Below, one piece after another: positions 43,715 through 55,501 of a stretch of DNA of 64,000 nucleotides; position 1 is the stretch's first letter; each line of letters opens with the position of its first letter. The position numbers were made by a program, and so were the translations under genes. The notes under the pieces were generated by a model. It was given only the letters and a program-made list of their open reading frames with translations, ran no database searches and was not told where the DNA came from. The stretch spans positions 3,410,001 through 3,474,000 of the forward strand of contig JAWHQI010000065.1 in NCBI GenBank assembly GCA_033032865.1. The letters are read 5' to 3'. The stretch comes from Dactylorhiza incarnata (taxonomy: Eukaryota > Streptophyta > Magnoliopsida > Asparagales > Orchidaceae).

Positions 43715-44675
43715 GTGGAAGAAACTGAAGAAGAAGCTGAAAGAGATGGAGTTCGCTTGGAACCTGCCCAAGCAACTCAAGGCGTGCCCATCAGCGAGGG
43801 AGATGAGAGAAAGAAGCTCTCCATCAACGCTGAACTGTCTGAAGCCGACAAGAGTCGGCTCATCTCTTGCCTCTTGGAGAACCTGGATGTCTTTGCCTGG
43901 TCAGCAGATGACATGCCAGGAGTTGATCCGGATGTCCCCTGCCACCATCTCAACATCGATCCCAACTCTACTCCTATCAAGCAAAAGAAGAGATCTGTGG
44001 CGATGACCCTTGCTCAGCCAATTCGAGAGGAGGTGGAGAAGCTGCTGAAGGCCAAATTCATTCATGAAATTAAATACCCGGAATGGGTGTCGAATGTTGT
44101 AATGGTCAAAAAACCCGGGGGAAAGTGGAGAATGTGCATAGATTTTACAAAACTTAATGAAGCTTGCCCAAAAGATTGCTACCCCTTACCTCGGATAGAT
44201 TCTTTAGTGGATTCTGTGGTTGGGTATTCTTGCATGAGCTTTTTAGATGCATTCTCAGGCTATCACCAAATTAGAATGCATAAAGCCCGATATCCCTCAC
44301 ACCTCGTTTATCATAAATGATGGCTGTTTTTGTTATCTCGTGATGCCCTTTGGGCTAAAAAATGCTGGAGCAACTTATCAAAAAATGATGGATACAGTTT
44401 TTAAAGGCCAAAAAGGAAGAAATCTTGAGGTCTATGTTGATGACCTCCTAATAAAAAGCAAATCATTTTCATCTCACCTTAGCGATCTAATGGAGACGTT
44501 TGCGACTCTTCGAGCTTTTAATATGAGGCTGAACCCGTTGAAATGTATTTTTGGAGCAAGCAAAGGAAAATTTCTTGGTCATCTCCTCACTTCGGAGGGG
44601 TTAGAACCTAATCCAGATAAGGTAAAGGCTATCTTGGAGATGTCACCTCCTACATCTCCTAAAGAAGTTCAGTAA
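43715..44675 (+). pseudogene. Reverse transcriptase of element E
   Basis: Open at 43715-44320 and, after a one-base shift near 44285, at 44247-44675. Motifs: VDPDVPCHHLNIDP, WVSNVVMVKKPGGKWRMCID, SFLDAFSGYHQIRM, LVMPFGLKNAGATYQKMMD and the active site YVDDLLIKSK, then LNPLKCIFGASKGKFLGHLL. The style (KNAGATYQ, YVDDLLIKS) is that of the Tat/Retand lineage. Catalytic aspartates are intact; a TAA (44674) ends the segment. Confidence 0.9.
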
Positions 44676-44684
44676 TTAGGAGGG

Positions 44685-45215
44685 AGAATGGCAGGTTTGA
44701 GTCATTTTATCTCTCGGTCAGGAGATAAAAGCGCTCCTTTATTTAAGACCCTCCGGGGAGGGGCTAAGTTTGAGTGGACTAAGGAGTGTGATGATGCCTT
44801 CAATCAGCTCAAAAGGCAGTTGACATCAACCCCACTGCTCCAAAGCCCAAGGGAGGGGGAGATCTCTTTCTGTATCTAGGAGTTGGCTCCGATGCTATAA
44901 GTTCAGTATTGGTCCGAGAAGAGAAGAAGAAGCAGTTTCCAGTATACTATGTGAGTAAGATTTTGAAAGATGCAGAGACTCGCTATCCAATTCTTGAAAA
45001 GTTAGCCTTAATGCTCGTGACTTCAGCACGGAGGTTAAGACCCTATTTCCAAGCTCATTCGATTCAGGTAGTCACGGATCTTCCATTGAAGAATGTCTTA
45101 GAAAAGCCAGAACATTTAGGGAGATTGGCAAAATGGGCAATAGAACTTAGTGAATTTGACATCTCTTATGTTCCGAGGGTAGTAATCAAAGCGCAATTTC
45201 TAGCGGACTTCATGG
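44685..45215 (+). pseudogene. First (gypsy-type) RNase H of element E
   Basis: Readable in two pieces, with a TAG at 44877 between them: FEWTKECDDAFNQLKRQL, then FPVYYVSKILKDAETRYP, LALMLVTSARRLRPYFQAH and LPLKNVLEKPEHLGRLAKWA, ending YVPRVVIKAQFLADF. This is the RT-linked RNase H of Tat elements, where active-site residues are often degenerate. A second RNase H follows in the same frame. Confidence 0.83.
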
Positions 45216-45249
45216 TTGATGCGAGTGAGGCTATATCAGAAAAAGAGGT

Positions 45250-45560
45250 TGGGACACCTCTTGCCTGGACAATCTTTGTCGATGGAGCTTCAGGGAAGAA
45301 TTCATCCGGAGCAGGAGTTGTCTTGATCAATCCAAATGGAGTTAGATTGGATCAAGCTTTGAAGTTCTATTTCCCAACAACAAATAACCAAGCAGAGTAT
45401 GAGGCTTTGTTGGCCGGTCTCATATTTGCAAGAGAATTCGGAATTGATGATGTTCAAATCAAGACAGATTCCCTAGTGATGGCGTCTCAAGTAAGTGGAA
45501 CTTTTGAGACCAGAGATCGTGTTCTGAAGCAGTATCTAGCTCTGGTAAAAAGTTGAGATA
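45250..45560 (+). pseudogene. Second, archaeal-type RNase H (aRH) of element E
   Basis: WTIFVDGASGKNSSGAGVVL, then NNQAEYEALLAGLIFARE and VQIKTDSLVMASQVSG. The Asp-Glu-Asp residues are all present. A second RNase H of this type downstream of the gypsy one is a hallmark of the Tat lineage (Retand, Ogre and relatives), so it fixes E's placement. The frame ends at 45556; remnants up to 45860 are heavily broken. Confidence 0.85.
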
Positions 45561-45868
45561 GGCAAGTTCAAAAGTTTTACTATCCAGCATATTCCGAGAG
45601 AGAAGAATGCGGAAGCAGATGAACTGGCAAAGTTTGGTCTCCTTTCGGGAGGAACAACCTCTGAGTTGTTTCATCCAGCAATTGAGGAAGGAGAAGTTAT
45701 GCAGATAGATCAACTCCCATCTTGGATGGATCCATTCATTCTCTACCTCTCAACTGGGAAGCTTCACTCAACGGTAAAAGATAAGAAATGATTTAGGCTA
45801 AAGTCCGCTCACTATTATCTTGTTGCAGGAATACTCTATAGGAAGACTTTCCTATCACCTTTAGCTCA

Positions 45869-46453
45869 ATGTGTCTCAGAAGAAGAAATCCTAGTCATTC
45901 TTCAGAGGTTCATTCAGGAGAGTGCGGCAGACATTCTGGAGCTAGAACCTTGGAGAAGAGAATTCTAAGGCAGGGATATTTTTGGCCTCAAATGAGGAAG
46001 GATGCAGAGAAGTTTGCGAAGAAGTGTGTCCAATGCCAAAAGTTTGCTCCTCTTCAGAATCAACCAGCTCAGCAACTTAAATCAGTAGCAACCCCATGGC
46101 CGTTTGCGGTCTAGTGAATGTATTTAATTGGGCATTTTCCTTTGGCCAGTGGACAGCGCCGGTACATAATAATGATGATTGACTATTTCAGCAAATGGAT
46201 CGAGGCAAAAACATTGGCCAAAATTACCACTCAAGTTGTGAGAAATTTCATCTGGGGAGAGATAGTATGCAGGCATGGAATTCCAATGGCAATTATCACG
46301 GATAATGGTTCTCAATTCAACAACTCTCAACTTATAAGTTTCTGTGATCAGATTGGCACTGAATTGCGTTTCGCTTCTGTGCATCATCCCAGAAGTAATG
46401 GCCAAGTAGAAGCTGCTAATAAACTCATAATCAACCTTTTGAAAAAAAAGTAG
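45869..46453 (+). pseudogene. Integrase of element E
   Basis: The zinc-binding part is at 45869-46114 (CGRHSGARTLEKRILRQGYF, then CVQCQKFAP). Two stop codons at 46112-46117 separate it from the core. In the core the first catalytic Asp is Tyr (MYLIGHFP where DLIGPFP is usual); the second Asp (IITDNGSQFNN) and the Glu (SNGQVEAANK) are kept. The enzyme would be dead even without the stops. Confidence 0.87.
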
Positions 46454-46973
46454 AAAATCTCAGGGGCAATTGGGCAGAGCAGTTACCTTCAGTATTATGG
46501 GCTCTGAGGACGACTCCAACCTCAGCTACTGGAGAAACCCCTTTTAAATTGTCTCATGGTTCAGAAGCTCTTATTCCCGTTGAATTTGAGGTAAAGAGTC
46601 CAAGGGTGTTATTATCTCAACAAAATCAGGACGACTGGATGGAAGAGAACGATGAAGAGCTAAAGTGTAGTCTTGATCTTATCGAAGAATTGAGAGATAT
46701 CGCAGCAATTAGGCGGGAAGAGGTGAAGAGGAGGATGGAAATTTTTTTGATAAAAATGTCAGAATTATGGAATTCGCTGTTGGTGATCTAGTCTTGAAAA
46801 AGGTAGACGTAGCAGCAAGATCTGGCTCAGTTGGAAAACTCAATCCGAATTGGGCAGGACCGTTCGTGGTAAAATTAGTGCTTAAGAATGGTGTTTATCG
46901 TCTCCAGACTTATGAAGGAGAAGAACTGCCTCATACTTGGAGTGGGGATGACCTCAAGCGCTTCTTCTCTTAA
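46453..46973 (+). pseudogene. Integrase C-terminal part of element E
   Basis: Follows in a shifted frame: LPSVLWALRTTPTSATGETP, FKLSHGSEALIPVE and an acidic helical linker (46549-46791). Then 46767-46973: DLVLKKVDVAARSGSVGKLN, PNWAGPFVV, HTWSGDDLKRFFS. The last block is the SH3-like tail typical of Tat elements. Its homologue in reverse orientation is at 19648-20340. Confidence 0.85.
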
Positions 46974-48784
46974 ATACTTGTATCTAATTTTTCATTCTCT
47001 TTCTTACTCTTCTCCTTTTGAACATAATGATGATGTGTTTGTAATCTTTTTTGATATATGAAATAAAAAGAAGGTATCAAAAATGAGGTCATCAAAGGCT
47101 AAGGTCCTACCAAGGGAGGTATCGACGGATCCTACTTCATTCCCCCTCGACTTGAAGCTTGAGTGGCAAAATCTGCCAGGACCACAGGTAGCGGGGAGAT
47201 TTCGCATCTGTGCAGCAGTGCCTCGCCAAGCTCGTGCGGAGGAACTTTAGGATGTCGGTTCCTAGCTGACATCTGACACACCTTTATGCTAAAGAGAACA
47301 CCTTTACGTTAAGGAGGGTTTTAGGTGAATGTTCAGCTCTGTCATGCATTGAAAGAGGACATTGTTACAGTCTTGATGATCTTTCCAGGGAAAGCAATGT
47401 CGGTGTAACCTCCGCGGTATGACCACACCTGCCCTATGAATCATCTTGTTTTTTGACCATCAAATACTCATTGGTATGAGGATAGCCAAAGGAAAATGGT
47501 TGTATGATATAACTTTGAGAAGTTCCTTGAGGAAAGCAATGTCGTTATGGACTCCGCAGCATAACCATACCTACCCCTTTTTTGTTCTCTGAGTTGGTAA
47601 CTGCTCTCTCTTCTTCTTCTCTCTTCCTAAAGTTATGCAAGATTGCCCAGAGAGATCCCGTTGCCAGGCTTTCATTAGCTAGGTAGGGAAGGTTGATCTC
47701 ACGATGAGGCCAACAAAAAAGAGGTTATACTTTTTCTTCAAAAATGGAGCGGTCTGAATTATGGGAGACCGCCAGTTTTGGTCTTTTCTGGGTTTTCAGT
47801 AATCTCAAATATTGAAGACTGTCGGCTGGATCTCTTCTAGGACTTGGATGTTAGAGATCGCTGGTAGGTTCTCCAGGAGTTTATTTGTAAAGTGATTTTA
47901 AGCGATCTCAAATATTGAAGACCGCCGGCTGTATCTCCTCCAGGACTTGGATATTAGAGATCGCTAGCAGTTTTCCAGAAAAGTTTCTTGAACAGAGCTC
48001 GAGGCATTTGGAATCATTATCTGAAAATCTCTTAATTATTCTCATAATAAACGATCCGAATAAATTGAGACCGCAAGCTAAATGTTCTCATTTTTCCAGT
48101 ACAGAATCATAGGTTTTCTTTGTTATATAGCGGTCTGAAATGATGAAGATCACCGGTTATGACCTCTAGAGATAAGAACAGCCTGAAATATGTGGAATTA
48201 TAGATTATCTATTATACGAGTTTATTATTCAAGCAAGTTTTTATTTACTAAGAAGCAGTCTCAATATTGAAAGGTCACCTCTTGTGCTCGTGCTTGAAAT
48301 TATTCAGGAGTCGATCTCAGTGGATCATTATCTTTTGCTCTGCTGAATTTATTAACATCAGAGATCAAAAAAGCAATAAGCGGTCTCATATGATTTTGTG
48401 GTAAAGTTGGAGATCATCAGTTGGGGGAAGTTTCTCATAAGCGGTCTCATATAAAATTATCTATTTAATTCATAATCAAAGACGGCTTCGTCTCCCAATA
48501 ACGCGGTCCGAAAAATATAAGATCGCCCATATTGAATTATAAATTTATCATTTCAAGGTCAGCAAAAACCTAAGGCATTGAGATCGAATGTCGATTCTAC
48601 CACATTATAATGAGATCGCAAACAATAATGGTCAATATACAAAAGAAGAAGCACCAGAAAAATAATCATTCGCAGAAAAGAAAGGTATGACAAATTTCTA
48701 TTTATGTCTGTTCCAATGTTCAAATACATAAGACCGCCCAGTCACAAAACTCGTGGTCTCAAAAGAATAAAATTACAAGATTGT
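46974..48784 (+). other. Non-coding 3' region of element E with GCGGTCTC/GAGACCGC words
   Basis: Between the pol end and the antisense gene. The first 260 bp match fragment K. From about 47740 the words AGCGGTCTGA, GCGATCTCA, AAGACCGCC and GAGACCGCC recur every 50-150 bp, in both orientations, embedded in AT-rich DNA. The same words are in E's LTR and in element I. Two similar blocks (47800-47870 and 47900-47960) share CTCAAATATTGAAGAC. No gene was recognised. Confidence 0.7.
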
Positions 48785-50496
48785 CTATTCATTCTTCGAT
48801 CTTTTTGGAGACCGCTCATCCGAGGAGGAGGAATCGGTCTCTTCTGACGATTCTTCTAAGCTCCCTCCTGGAATTCTGGATCCAGAGCTCGAGCCCGCTC
48901 CAGAGCTCATATACTGGCCCGCTACATATTGGCTCTCACTCCCTCTATCTTTATCAATAATCTCGACATCTCCTTCCTCATCGGCGGTCTGATCTGCGGT
49001 CACTGATTGTTCATCAATTTTCTTCGCCGCTTCAGGGAAGAGATCGACAAATTTTATATCTTTGAATTCTTCAGTAAAACCGCCGCGATCACAGATCTCG
49101 GAAATCACCTGGTTAGCGGTCTCTTTCATATGCTGCATTAGAGCCTTCTGGAACTCAGGATTTTCCGGATCATAGGTTTCTTCCCTTGCTTGCTGCAGAA
49201 AGAAAACAATTAGACCGCGCGATCACAATGAAGAATTTGATACATCGGGAAAAATTATCTTACCCTTCGTTCCTCATGCGGGATTTCGATCTCTTTAAAA
49301 GCACCTCTGAGAGATCGCCCCATGTGATGATTTAAAATTGTGCTCCTAACGGGCGCTTGAGCGCAAATGTAAGGAAGCATGTCGGTCTCAAAATTGTACG
49401 CTTCAGTTGTATTACTTTTTCCATACAGAACTGAAGTGATCGCAGAAGCGTGGCGGGTCAGCTTTCCACTCTAAAGGGGGAGATCGGTGGAGACACTCAT
49501 GGTCTTTCCCTTAGCACCCCATTTCAGAAGGGATTTACCTTTTATATCTTTTTGTTTTTTCATGAAGCCATGCATATGAAATGGCTCGTTGGCGGTCTCA
49601 GGTGTGCTGCTGAGCCCAGCGGTCTCGCGCTTTAATCTTTTCACTCTTTGAGTGAGCACCTCTTCAACTGGTGACACGGGGTCTCTCGCTGAGATCATGA
49701 AGGTCGCTGATAAAAGGAAAAGTTAGTGAAATAAAAAATTATGAAAAGATTGTGGAAGACCGCTGGAGGAATACTCACTTTCTTCTAAAGAAATTTCAGC
49801 GATCTCGGGCCAGATCTCTAGATAGTAAATAAGGTCCAGCCGCTTGCCCGCCAGGAAAGCCAGGATTTTCAACTCCTCCTGCGAGATCGTCTTATCTTTC
49901 CTGAATATGCTCTCAGGTTGCGGAGAAGGTCGGCTCTGGAGACCGTCGAGATCGCCCTCAAAAATAAGGAATCTCTCTGTCAAAAAAGGAACCTTGTTGG
50001 GGAGATTCAAAACTTTAATTCCTTCAGTAGAAAAATATATCAATCCTTTGAATTCTTCTTTCTTTTGACCTTCTTTCAAGATTTTTGCAGTAAAGGTCGC
50101 GCGAAAGAGCGCCATGGTGAATCTTATTTTTTCCGATCTCAAATAGTTGATGAAGACCATGATAAGACCGATTGAGTTCGAAGGCAGCTGGGCGAACACC
50201 AATCCATAATACTCTATCACCTCAAGGATTTCCCAAGGGAGAGGAATCTTCAACCCGTTATCGAAGTGATCGATAGGGATAATGAACTTGTTCTCCTCTC
50301 CAACGTTCAATCCTTCGTCTTCCCTTGGCGGTCTCACAATGATCTGAGTTTGAACCATGTGCTTCTCCAAGAAATTCACATATTCATCTTTAGAAAGGCG
50401 GCCTGGCTTGTGATCGACTCCCAAGAAAACTTCAGCTAAAGAAGCTCGCGCAGACACCATAACTTGAGATCGTTGAGACCGATGCTTTGGGCGCAT
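48785..50496 (-). CDS. Spliced antisense ORF of element E (putative gypsy-type protein)
   Basis: Four exons on the minus strand: 50496-49779, 49706-49539, 49470-49264 and 49192-48785, separated by three GT-AG introns of 72, 68 and 71 bp (donors GTGAGT, GTAAAT, GTAAGA; acceptors ATCAG, TTTAG, TGCAG). Exon 1 resembles the plant 'putative gypsy type transposon' domain: GLKIPLPWEILEVIEYYGLV, AQLPSNSIGLIMVFINYLR. Exon 4 is acidic and ends in a Ser/Glu tail with SPKRSKNE. Exons 3-4 join in frame; exons 2-3 as drawn do not, so a one- or two-base lesion or another site is likely. Antisense extra ORFs between pol and the 3' LTR are known in Tat elements; the role is unknown. Confidence 0.7.
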
Positions 50497-50627
50497 ACAG
50501 AAAATATAGAATAAGATTTCTAAAAGTTAGTTATTTATAGAGAGCAAGGGATATTTTTGCAATGATTACTTCTCTCGAGACCGCCTAGTAAAACATCGCA
50601 GATCGTCAAACCTGCATAAGAATTGAG

Positions 50628-51793
50628 TGTTGGATCTTATGACGCCCTTAGAGGGGGGTGAATAAGGGGTTTACTATTTTTGAGATAAACTGACAGATTT
50701 TAAAATAACAGAAAACCTTTTTGGGTCTGTCGCTAACGCCTGGCGTTAGATAGTTAACGTCGGGCGTTATCTCTCCAAAAAATATTTTTACAGAAATATT
50801 CAAAATGATTTTCTTTATGAAATAAAATTCCAGAAAAATTAGATGTAATGAATAAGAATTTAATATTTCACAAAAATGATTACAAGGATAAAATTTCAAT
50901 AACACTTGAAATTGGAGGCGACAACTTAAAAATCACTTTTTGTTCCTTCATCGGTCCTTCTCCCAAGGACCGGTTGGCTATAGTCTATCTTTCCCCAGAT
51001 AAGGCCTCTAGCCACCCCCTAGATCTACCCTAGACCTAGTCGTCACACACAAGGCGGCGAATTTCCCCCTAAACCGAACCCGGCCTAGTCGCCACACGCA
51101 ATGCAGCGAATTCACTATCGTTACAAGGAAAAATGAAAAGATAAAGTAAAAATCAGAATAAAAGACCCCATAGATTGAAGAGCGCTGAAGGAGATGTTGA
51201 AGATACGCCATGACCACGTCTGAGTTGAAGCGAGCGTCCTTCTTCAAATTTGTCGTTGGAAATCTCCTTCTCACTCTTGTTCCTCAATGTTAGTGTTGGG
51301 AGTGCTCTCTGAATTCAGGATGAAATGATCTCTCAGAAGTATAGAATGAAGGCTTGGATTGCATCAATCTTGATCAAATGAAATCAATCCTTTAAATAGG
51401 CATGGAAGCTAACGCGCGGCGTTAAGAGTTAACGCCAGCGTTAGTGAACATGCACTGTCGTGGCTGAGATCATGCAACCGTCGGGATCGTGGCAGATTCG
51501 TGGACTCAACGCGGGCGTTAAGTGTCAACGCTGGCGTTGTCTCTGGCTTCTCGACGCACTCCTTCTCGACGTCATTTCATCTCGACGGATTCCTTCTCGA
51601 TGGAAATAAACGCGGAGCGTTAACTACTAATGCGGGGCGTTAACTCTCGTTTCAGAGAATCATTGTAAATCAGCATCCTGTTCATAGGGTTATTTAACTA
51701 TAGTACATGCACACTATAAAACACAAGCAAGATCAAATACATAGTGTGATTTGTTATTCTCAAACTAAGAGATGTGGAACACAAGCTCCAACA
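50628..51793 (-). mobile_element. 3' LTR of copia element C (left LTR)
   Basis: 1,166 bp, TGTTGGATCTTATGACGCCC to AGCTCCAACA. In sense: CGTCGAGAAGG words (51545-51600), three paired dyads such as AACGCGCGGCGTT/AACGCCAGCGTT (51415-51450, 51505-51540, 51607-51645) and the TATA CCTATTTAAAGG (complement at 51389-51400). R/U5 has GGCGACTAGG and GACGACTAGGTCTAGGG, then one more dyad pair at 50733-50772. It is abutted by the polypurine tract ATCTCCCCCTTTTGATAA (complement). Confidence 0.9.
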
Positions 51794-52549
51794 ATCTCCC
51801 CCTTTTGATAATAACAAATCCACTAATAAGAAATAAAACATAATTAGAGTAGTGTTTATAGTATATATGTTAAGCGTGATAATATGCATACTCCCCTATA
51901 TGGATGCTCCCCTACATGAATGCATTTTTATATTTTACTCCCCCTAAATAATAGATTTCTTATGTCTTCAATTTATTCTCCCCCTTTTGGTATAATCAAA
52001 AGGAGGCGGGTTAGAGTATTAGCAATATAAAATATTATGGATCACATAGAAATGCTAGCAACATTTTGGAAAATAGTGAACACGGCGAAAACAAATACGA
52101 AGCATTTTCTAAAAAAATATTTGAAATACAAGTGTATAATAAGTGTTTGAATAAAATAAGTAGATTCTTGAATTACAAAAGTTGCAAGTTCATTTGAAAT
52201 TCGAATTTAAAATTAGCAAGCAAGATTATATAATATCAAGTAAAGATATCTTGACAATGTAAATTAATTTGCATTTCAAGTAAACATAAACATTGAAAAA
52301 ATCATGCGTTGATATCTAGTGCATTTACTCATGATTGTAGAGAATAGTGTAGATAAGCTTTAGGTCCAATTCTCATGAGTGGAAGTCTTATAAATGACAA
52401 TGATGTGTTCAATAAGGGTGTTTTGATAAAGTATACAAGTGTATAAAGCAAATCACATGAAAATATGTTATGTAAGAGCATAACTTGAAGTGAACATAAA
52501 TAACTTTACTTCCACAAATTTCAATGCACATAAATAAAGAGTACAACTA

Positions 52550-52680
52550 CCAAGGTGTTTTGCACACACAATGCTTATTAAGACTTATCAGGGTGCAAAG
52601 TAGTATTTGGGGATCACTTTTATACTTTTTAGCTTTATTTTCATTTTTGTGTGATCCGGTGTACTAAGAGAAGTGGTGTA
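52550..52680 (-). repeat. Stem-loop module 1 in the 3' region of element C
   Basis: The plus strand has CCAAGGTGTTTTGCACACAC, then AATGCTTATTAAGACTTATC and AGGG. The stem is GGATCAC (52611-52617) with GTGATCC (52651-52657). In element B the corresponding stem is GAATCAC/GTGATTC, so one pair changed on both sides. Confidence 0.6.
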
Positions 52681-52718
52681 TAAATTGTTTGCTACAAGAC
52701 ACTTTACAATTCTTTAGT

Positions 52719-52840
52719 CAAGGTGCTCAACCTCACAATGCTCATTAAGACTTATCAGGAGGGTGAGTAGTGCTTGGTGGAGTTTTCCTTGTCATTTATT
52801 ATTTATATTTTAGTTTAGTGACTAAGGACACCGAATTTAC
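52719..52840 (-). repeat. Stem-loop module 2 in the 3' region of element C
   Basis: CAAGGTGCTCAACCTCACAA, then TGCTCATTAAGACTTATCAG. The stem is TCCTTGTCA (52786-52794) with TGACTAAGGA (52819-52828), one bulged base, followed by CACCGAATTTAC. Homologous to module 2 of element B. Confidence 0.6.
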
Positions 52841-53889
52841 TTGATTTGCAAACATGGTATTTTAAACCACATTTCTCTAATCACAAGTGCATGAAGAACA
52901 AAGAATTTGAAAAAAAAATTCAATATTGTGTAGGTAAACTATTTATGAGATTCAAAGAAAGTTATTATACTACACAATCATGCAATAAGATTTAAAACAT
53001 TTGTAGATTAACAAAGAAGTGTAAGTGAGAAAATCATTAACAAAGATAAAAACTTTACTCATATTTAGAGGCATGTAAATACATTTCTACTCATGTAATC
53101 TATAATCAAATTCTTTGTACATTATTAAGATGTTATTCAAGGCATGACAAATACAAGACAATGTCTTTAAGAAACTTAAAAGTTAAATTAAACATGGTAT
53201 TGAATCTTTAATTGATATAATTAATCATCCTTGACAATGGCAATGAATAACAACCATTTTTTTTTTAATTTTTGAATGTTGATATATGTACATAACAATA
53301 AATACATACAAAAAATATTTTTGTTCTTTGAAATAGTTTTGTAATTTTGTATTTTTATATATATATTCTCTGGAAAACATAGAAGTCTTTAATAGCCATT
53401 TCAGTAAATGATATTCTATGGCAGAGAGATACACCCAAAAAAATGCATGAGAAATTACATATTTTTTTGAAAAGAAATAAAATTTTGTTTTAAAGGAAAT
53501 AAAAAGATATAAAACTTTTTACAAACAGAAAAATAAAACACACACAAAACATTAAAATAATACCAGAAATTATTCAAAACAGAAAAAAAAATTTGGAGCA
53601 AAGGAGCTAACGCCAGGCGTTAGCTTCTTAACGCCGAGACAGAACAATAAATTTTGACTTTTTGAAAAATCTTTTTCATGATTCCTTTGTATGAGAAAGA
53701 GACCTTCTTACAGTTGAAATTTCAGCCATTATGGAGTTGATTTGAAGGCTTTTAGCATATTTTTGGTGGTTTTGAAAGTGTTTTTACATTTTTTTTTAAA
53801 ATGCAAACTAAAATATATGACAATTTTGATAGCTTCTATATGGTTTAAGGAGACATTTCTAAGACACCTAGTTCTAACCTAAGCATGTG

Positions 53890-54690
53890 AAAATGTGCAT
53901 CGGGTAGAGGTTTGGTAAAAATGTTGGCAAGTTGTGATTCGGTTCCTATAAAGCTAATTTTAACATGTTCCTTCTTAATATGATCTCTAATAAAATGATG
54001 TCGGACATCTATATGTTTCGATCTAAAGTGATGTACGGGATTGTTTGTGAGATCTATAGCACTCTTGTTGTCACACTTTAATTCTATGTTATTTAGATGA
54101 ACATCAAAGTCTTCTAACGTTTATGTCATCCACAAGGCTCGTGCACAACAACTACCTAGTGCGATATATTCGGCCTTGGTGGTGGAGAGGGCAACAGAAT
54201 TCTGTTTCCTACTTGACCATGATATGAGTGAAGGGCCTATAAAATGACACGTTCCACTAGTGCTCTTACGATCTAATGATCATCCCGCATAGTTTGAATC
54301 AGAAAAATCGTGTAAAATAAAACAATCATTATGAGGATACCATAAGCCTAATCTAGATGTTCCGATTAGATATCTAAAAATACGTTTAACCGCTTTCAAA
54401 TGTGATTCTTTTTGTGTTGGCTTGAAATCTAGCACATAAACAAACGGAAAACATTATATCGGGTCTAGATGCGCTTAAATATAGCAATGAGCCAATCATT
54501 TTCTATATAATGTTTGATCAATAGAAATATCGGCTTCATCTTTTCCTAATTTTAGTGATGCACTCATTTGTGTATTAGCTTATTTTAGGTTTTCAAATCC
54601 AAATCTTTTAAGAATATCATGAACATATTTAGTTTGGCAAATAAATATACCATCTTATTTTTGTGAGATTTGAAATCCTAGAAAATAAGT
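53890..54690 (-). pseudogene. Copia RNase H of element C (degenerate)
   Basis: On the minus strand at about 54230-54130 the frame reads GTCHFIGPSLISWSSRKQNS, then VALSTTKAEYIALGSCCARA, the copia RNase H signature including TKAEY. The part between the RT end (54694) and this block has several stops and shifts. The region near 53900 gives the usual end of copia pol (KPLPDAHF-type residues). Confidence 0.75.
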
Positions 54691-54693
54691 GAG

Positions 54694-55501
54694 TTATCCT
54701 ACCAAGCTCATTTCAAATTCATTTTTCATCACTAAAATTACTTCATTACATAACTCTTCATTAGTGTCTCCAAAAATGATATCATCAACATAAATTTGCA
54801 ATATAATCAAATCATTATCTACAAGCTTAATGAAGAGTGTATTATCCGCACTTCCAATTTTATAACCGTGCTTTATCAAAAATAATGTCAATCTATCATA
54901 CCAAGCACGTTGCGCTTGCTTCAATCCATAAAGAGCGTTTTCTAACTTATATACATGATTTGAAAAATTTTCACTCACAAAACCGGGGGGGGTTGTTCTA
55001 CATAAACTTTAATTCTTCTTTTATAATCCCATTTAAAAATGCACTTTTAACATCCATTTGAAATAATTTAAATCTTTTAAAACTCGCAAATGCAAGAAAT
55101 ATTCTAATTGATTCTAGGAGAGCAACGGGTGCAAAAGTTTCATCAAAATCTACCCCTTCGATTTGTGAATACCCTTGTGCAACTAGTATAGCTTTATTCC
55201 TTGTAATTTTAGAGTCACCATCTAGTTTGTTTTTGAAAATCCATTTGAATCCTATAACTGGATGATTAGATGGCCTCTCTATTAAATTCCAAACCTTATT
55301 CCGTTCAAATTGATTTAATTCATCATTCATAGCTAAAACCCAAAATTCATCATTTAAAGCGGTTGAAACATTTTTTTGTTCTATTTCGGATACCAAACAA
55401 AGGTTTGAAAAAGACTCATATAAAGAAGAACGAGTACTTACCCATTTTGATGGTTCTCCTATCACAAGCTCTTTTGGATAATCCTTAGTAAACTGCAACA
55501 C
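54694..55501 (-). pseudogene. Copia reverse transcriptase of element C
   Basis: Two open blocks with a frame break at about 54980-54998. The first: FWVLAMNDELNQFERNKVWN, HPVIGFKWIFKNKLDGDSKI, RNKAILVAQGYSQIEGVDFD and ETFAPVALLESIRIFLAFA, then FQMDVKSAFLNGIIKEE. The second: VYKLENALYGLKQAQRAWYD and the active site IYVDDIIFGDTNEEL. The catalytic Asp pair is present. The frame is lost by a shift just before VYKLENALYGLKQ and a stop after EFEMSLVG. Confidence 0.9.

Larger units (their letters stand above)
51794..53880 (-). other. 3' non-coding region of element C
   Basis: AT-rich region between RNase H and the 3' LTR, without coding frames. It shares several blocks with element B, including two stem-loop modules (52550-52680, 52719-52840) and TGCATTTACTCATGATTGTA near 52320. 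One dyad pair is at 53607-53637 (AACGCCAGGCGTT). An env-like gene, present in some SIRE elements, was not found. Confidence 0.65.
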
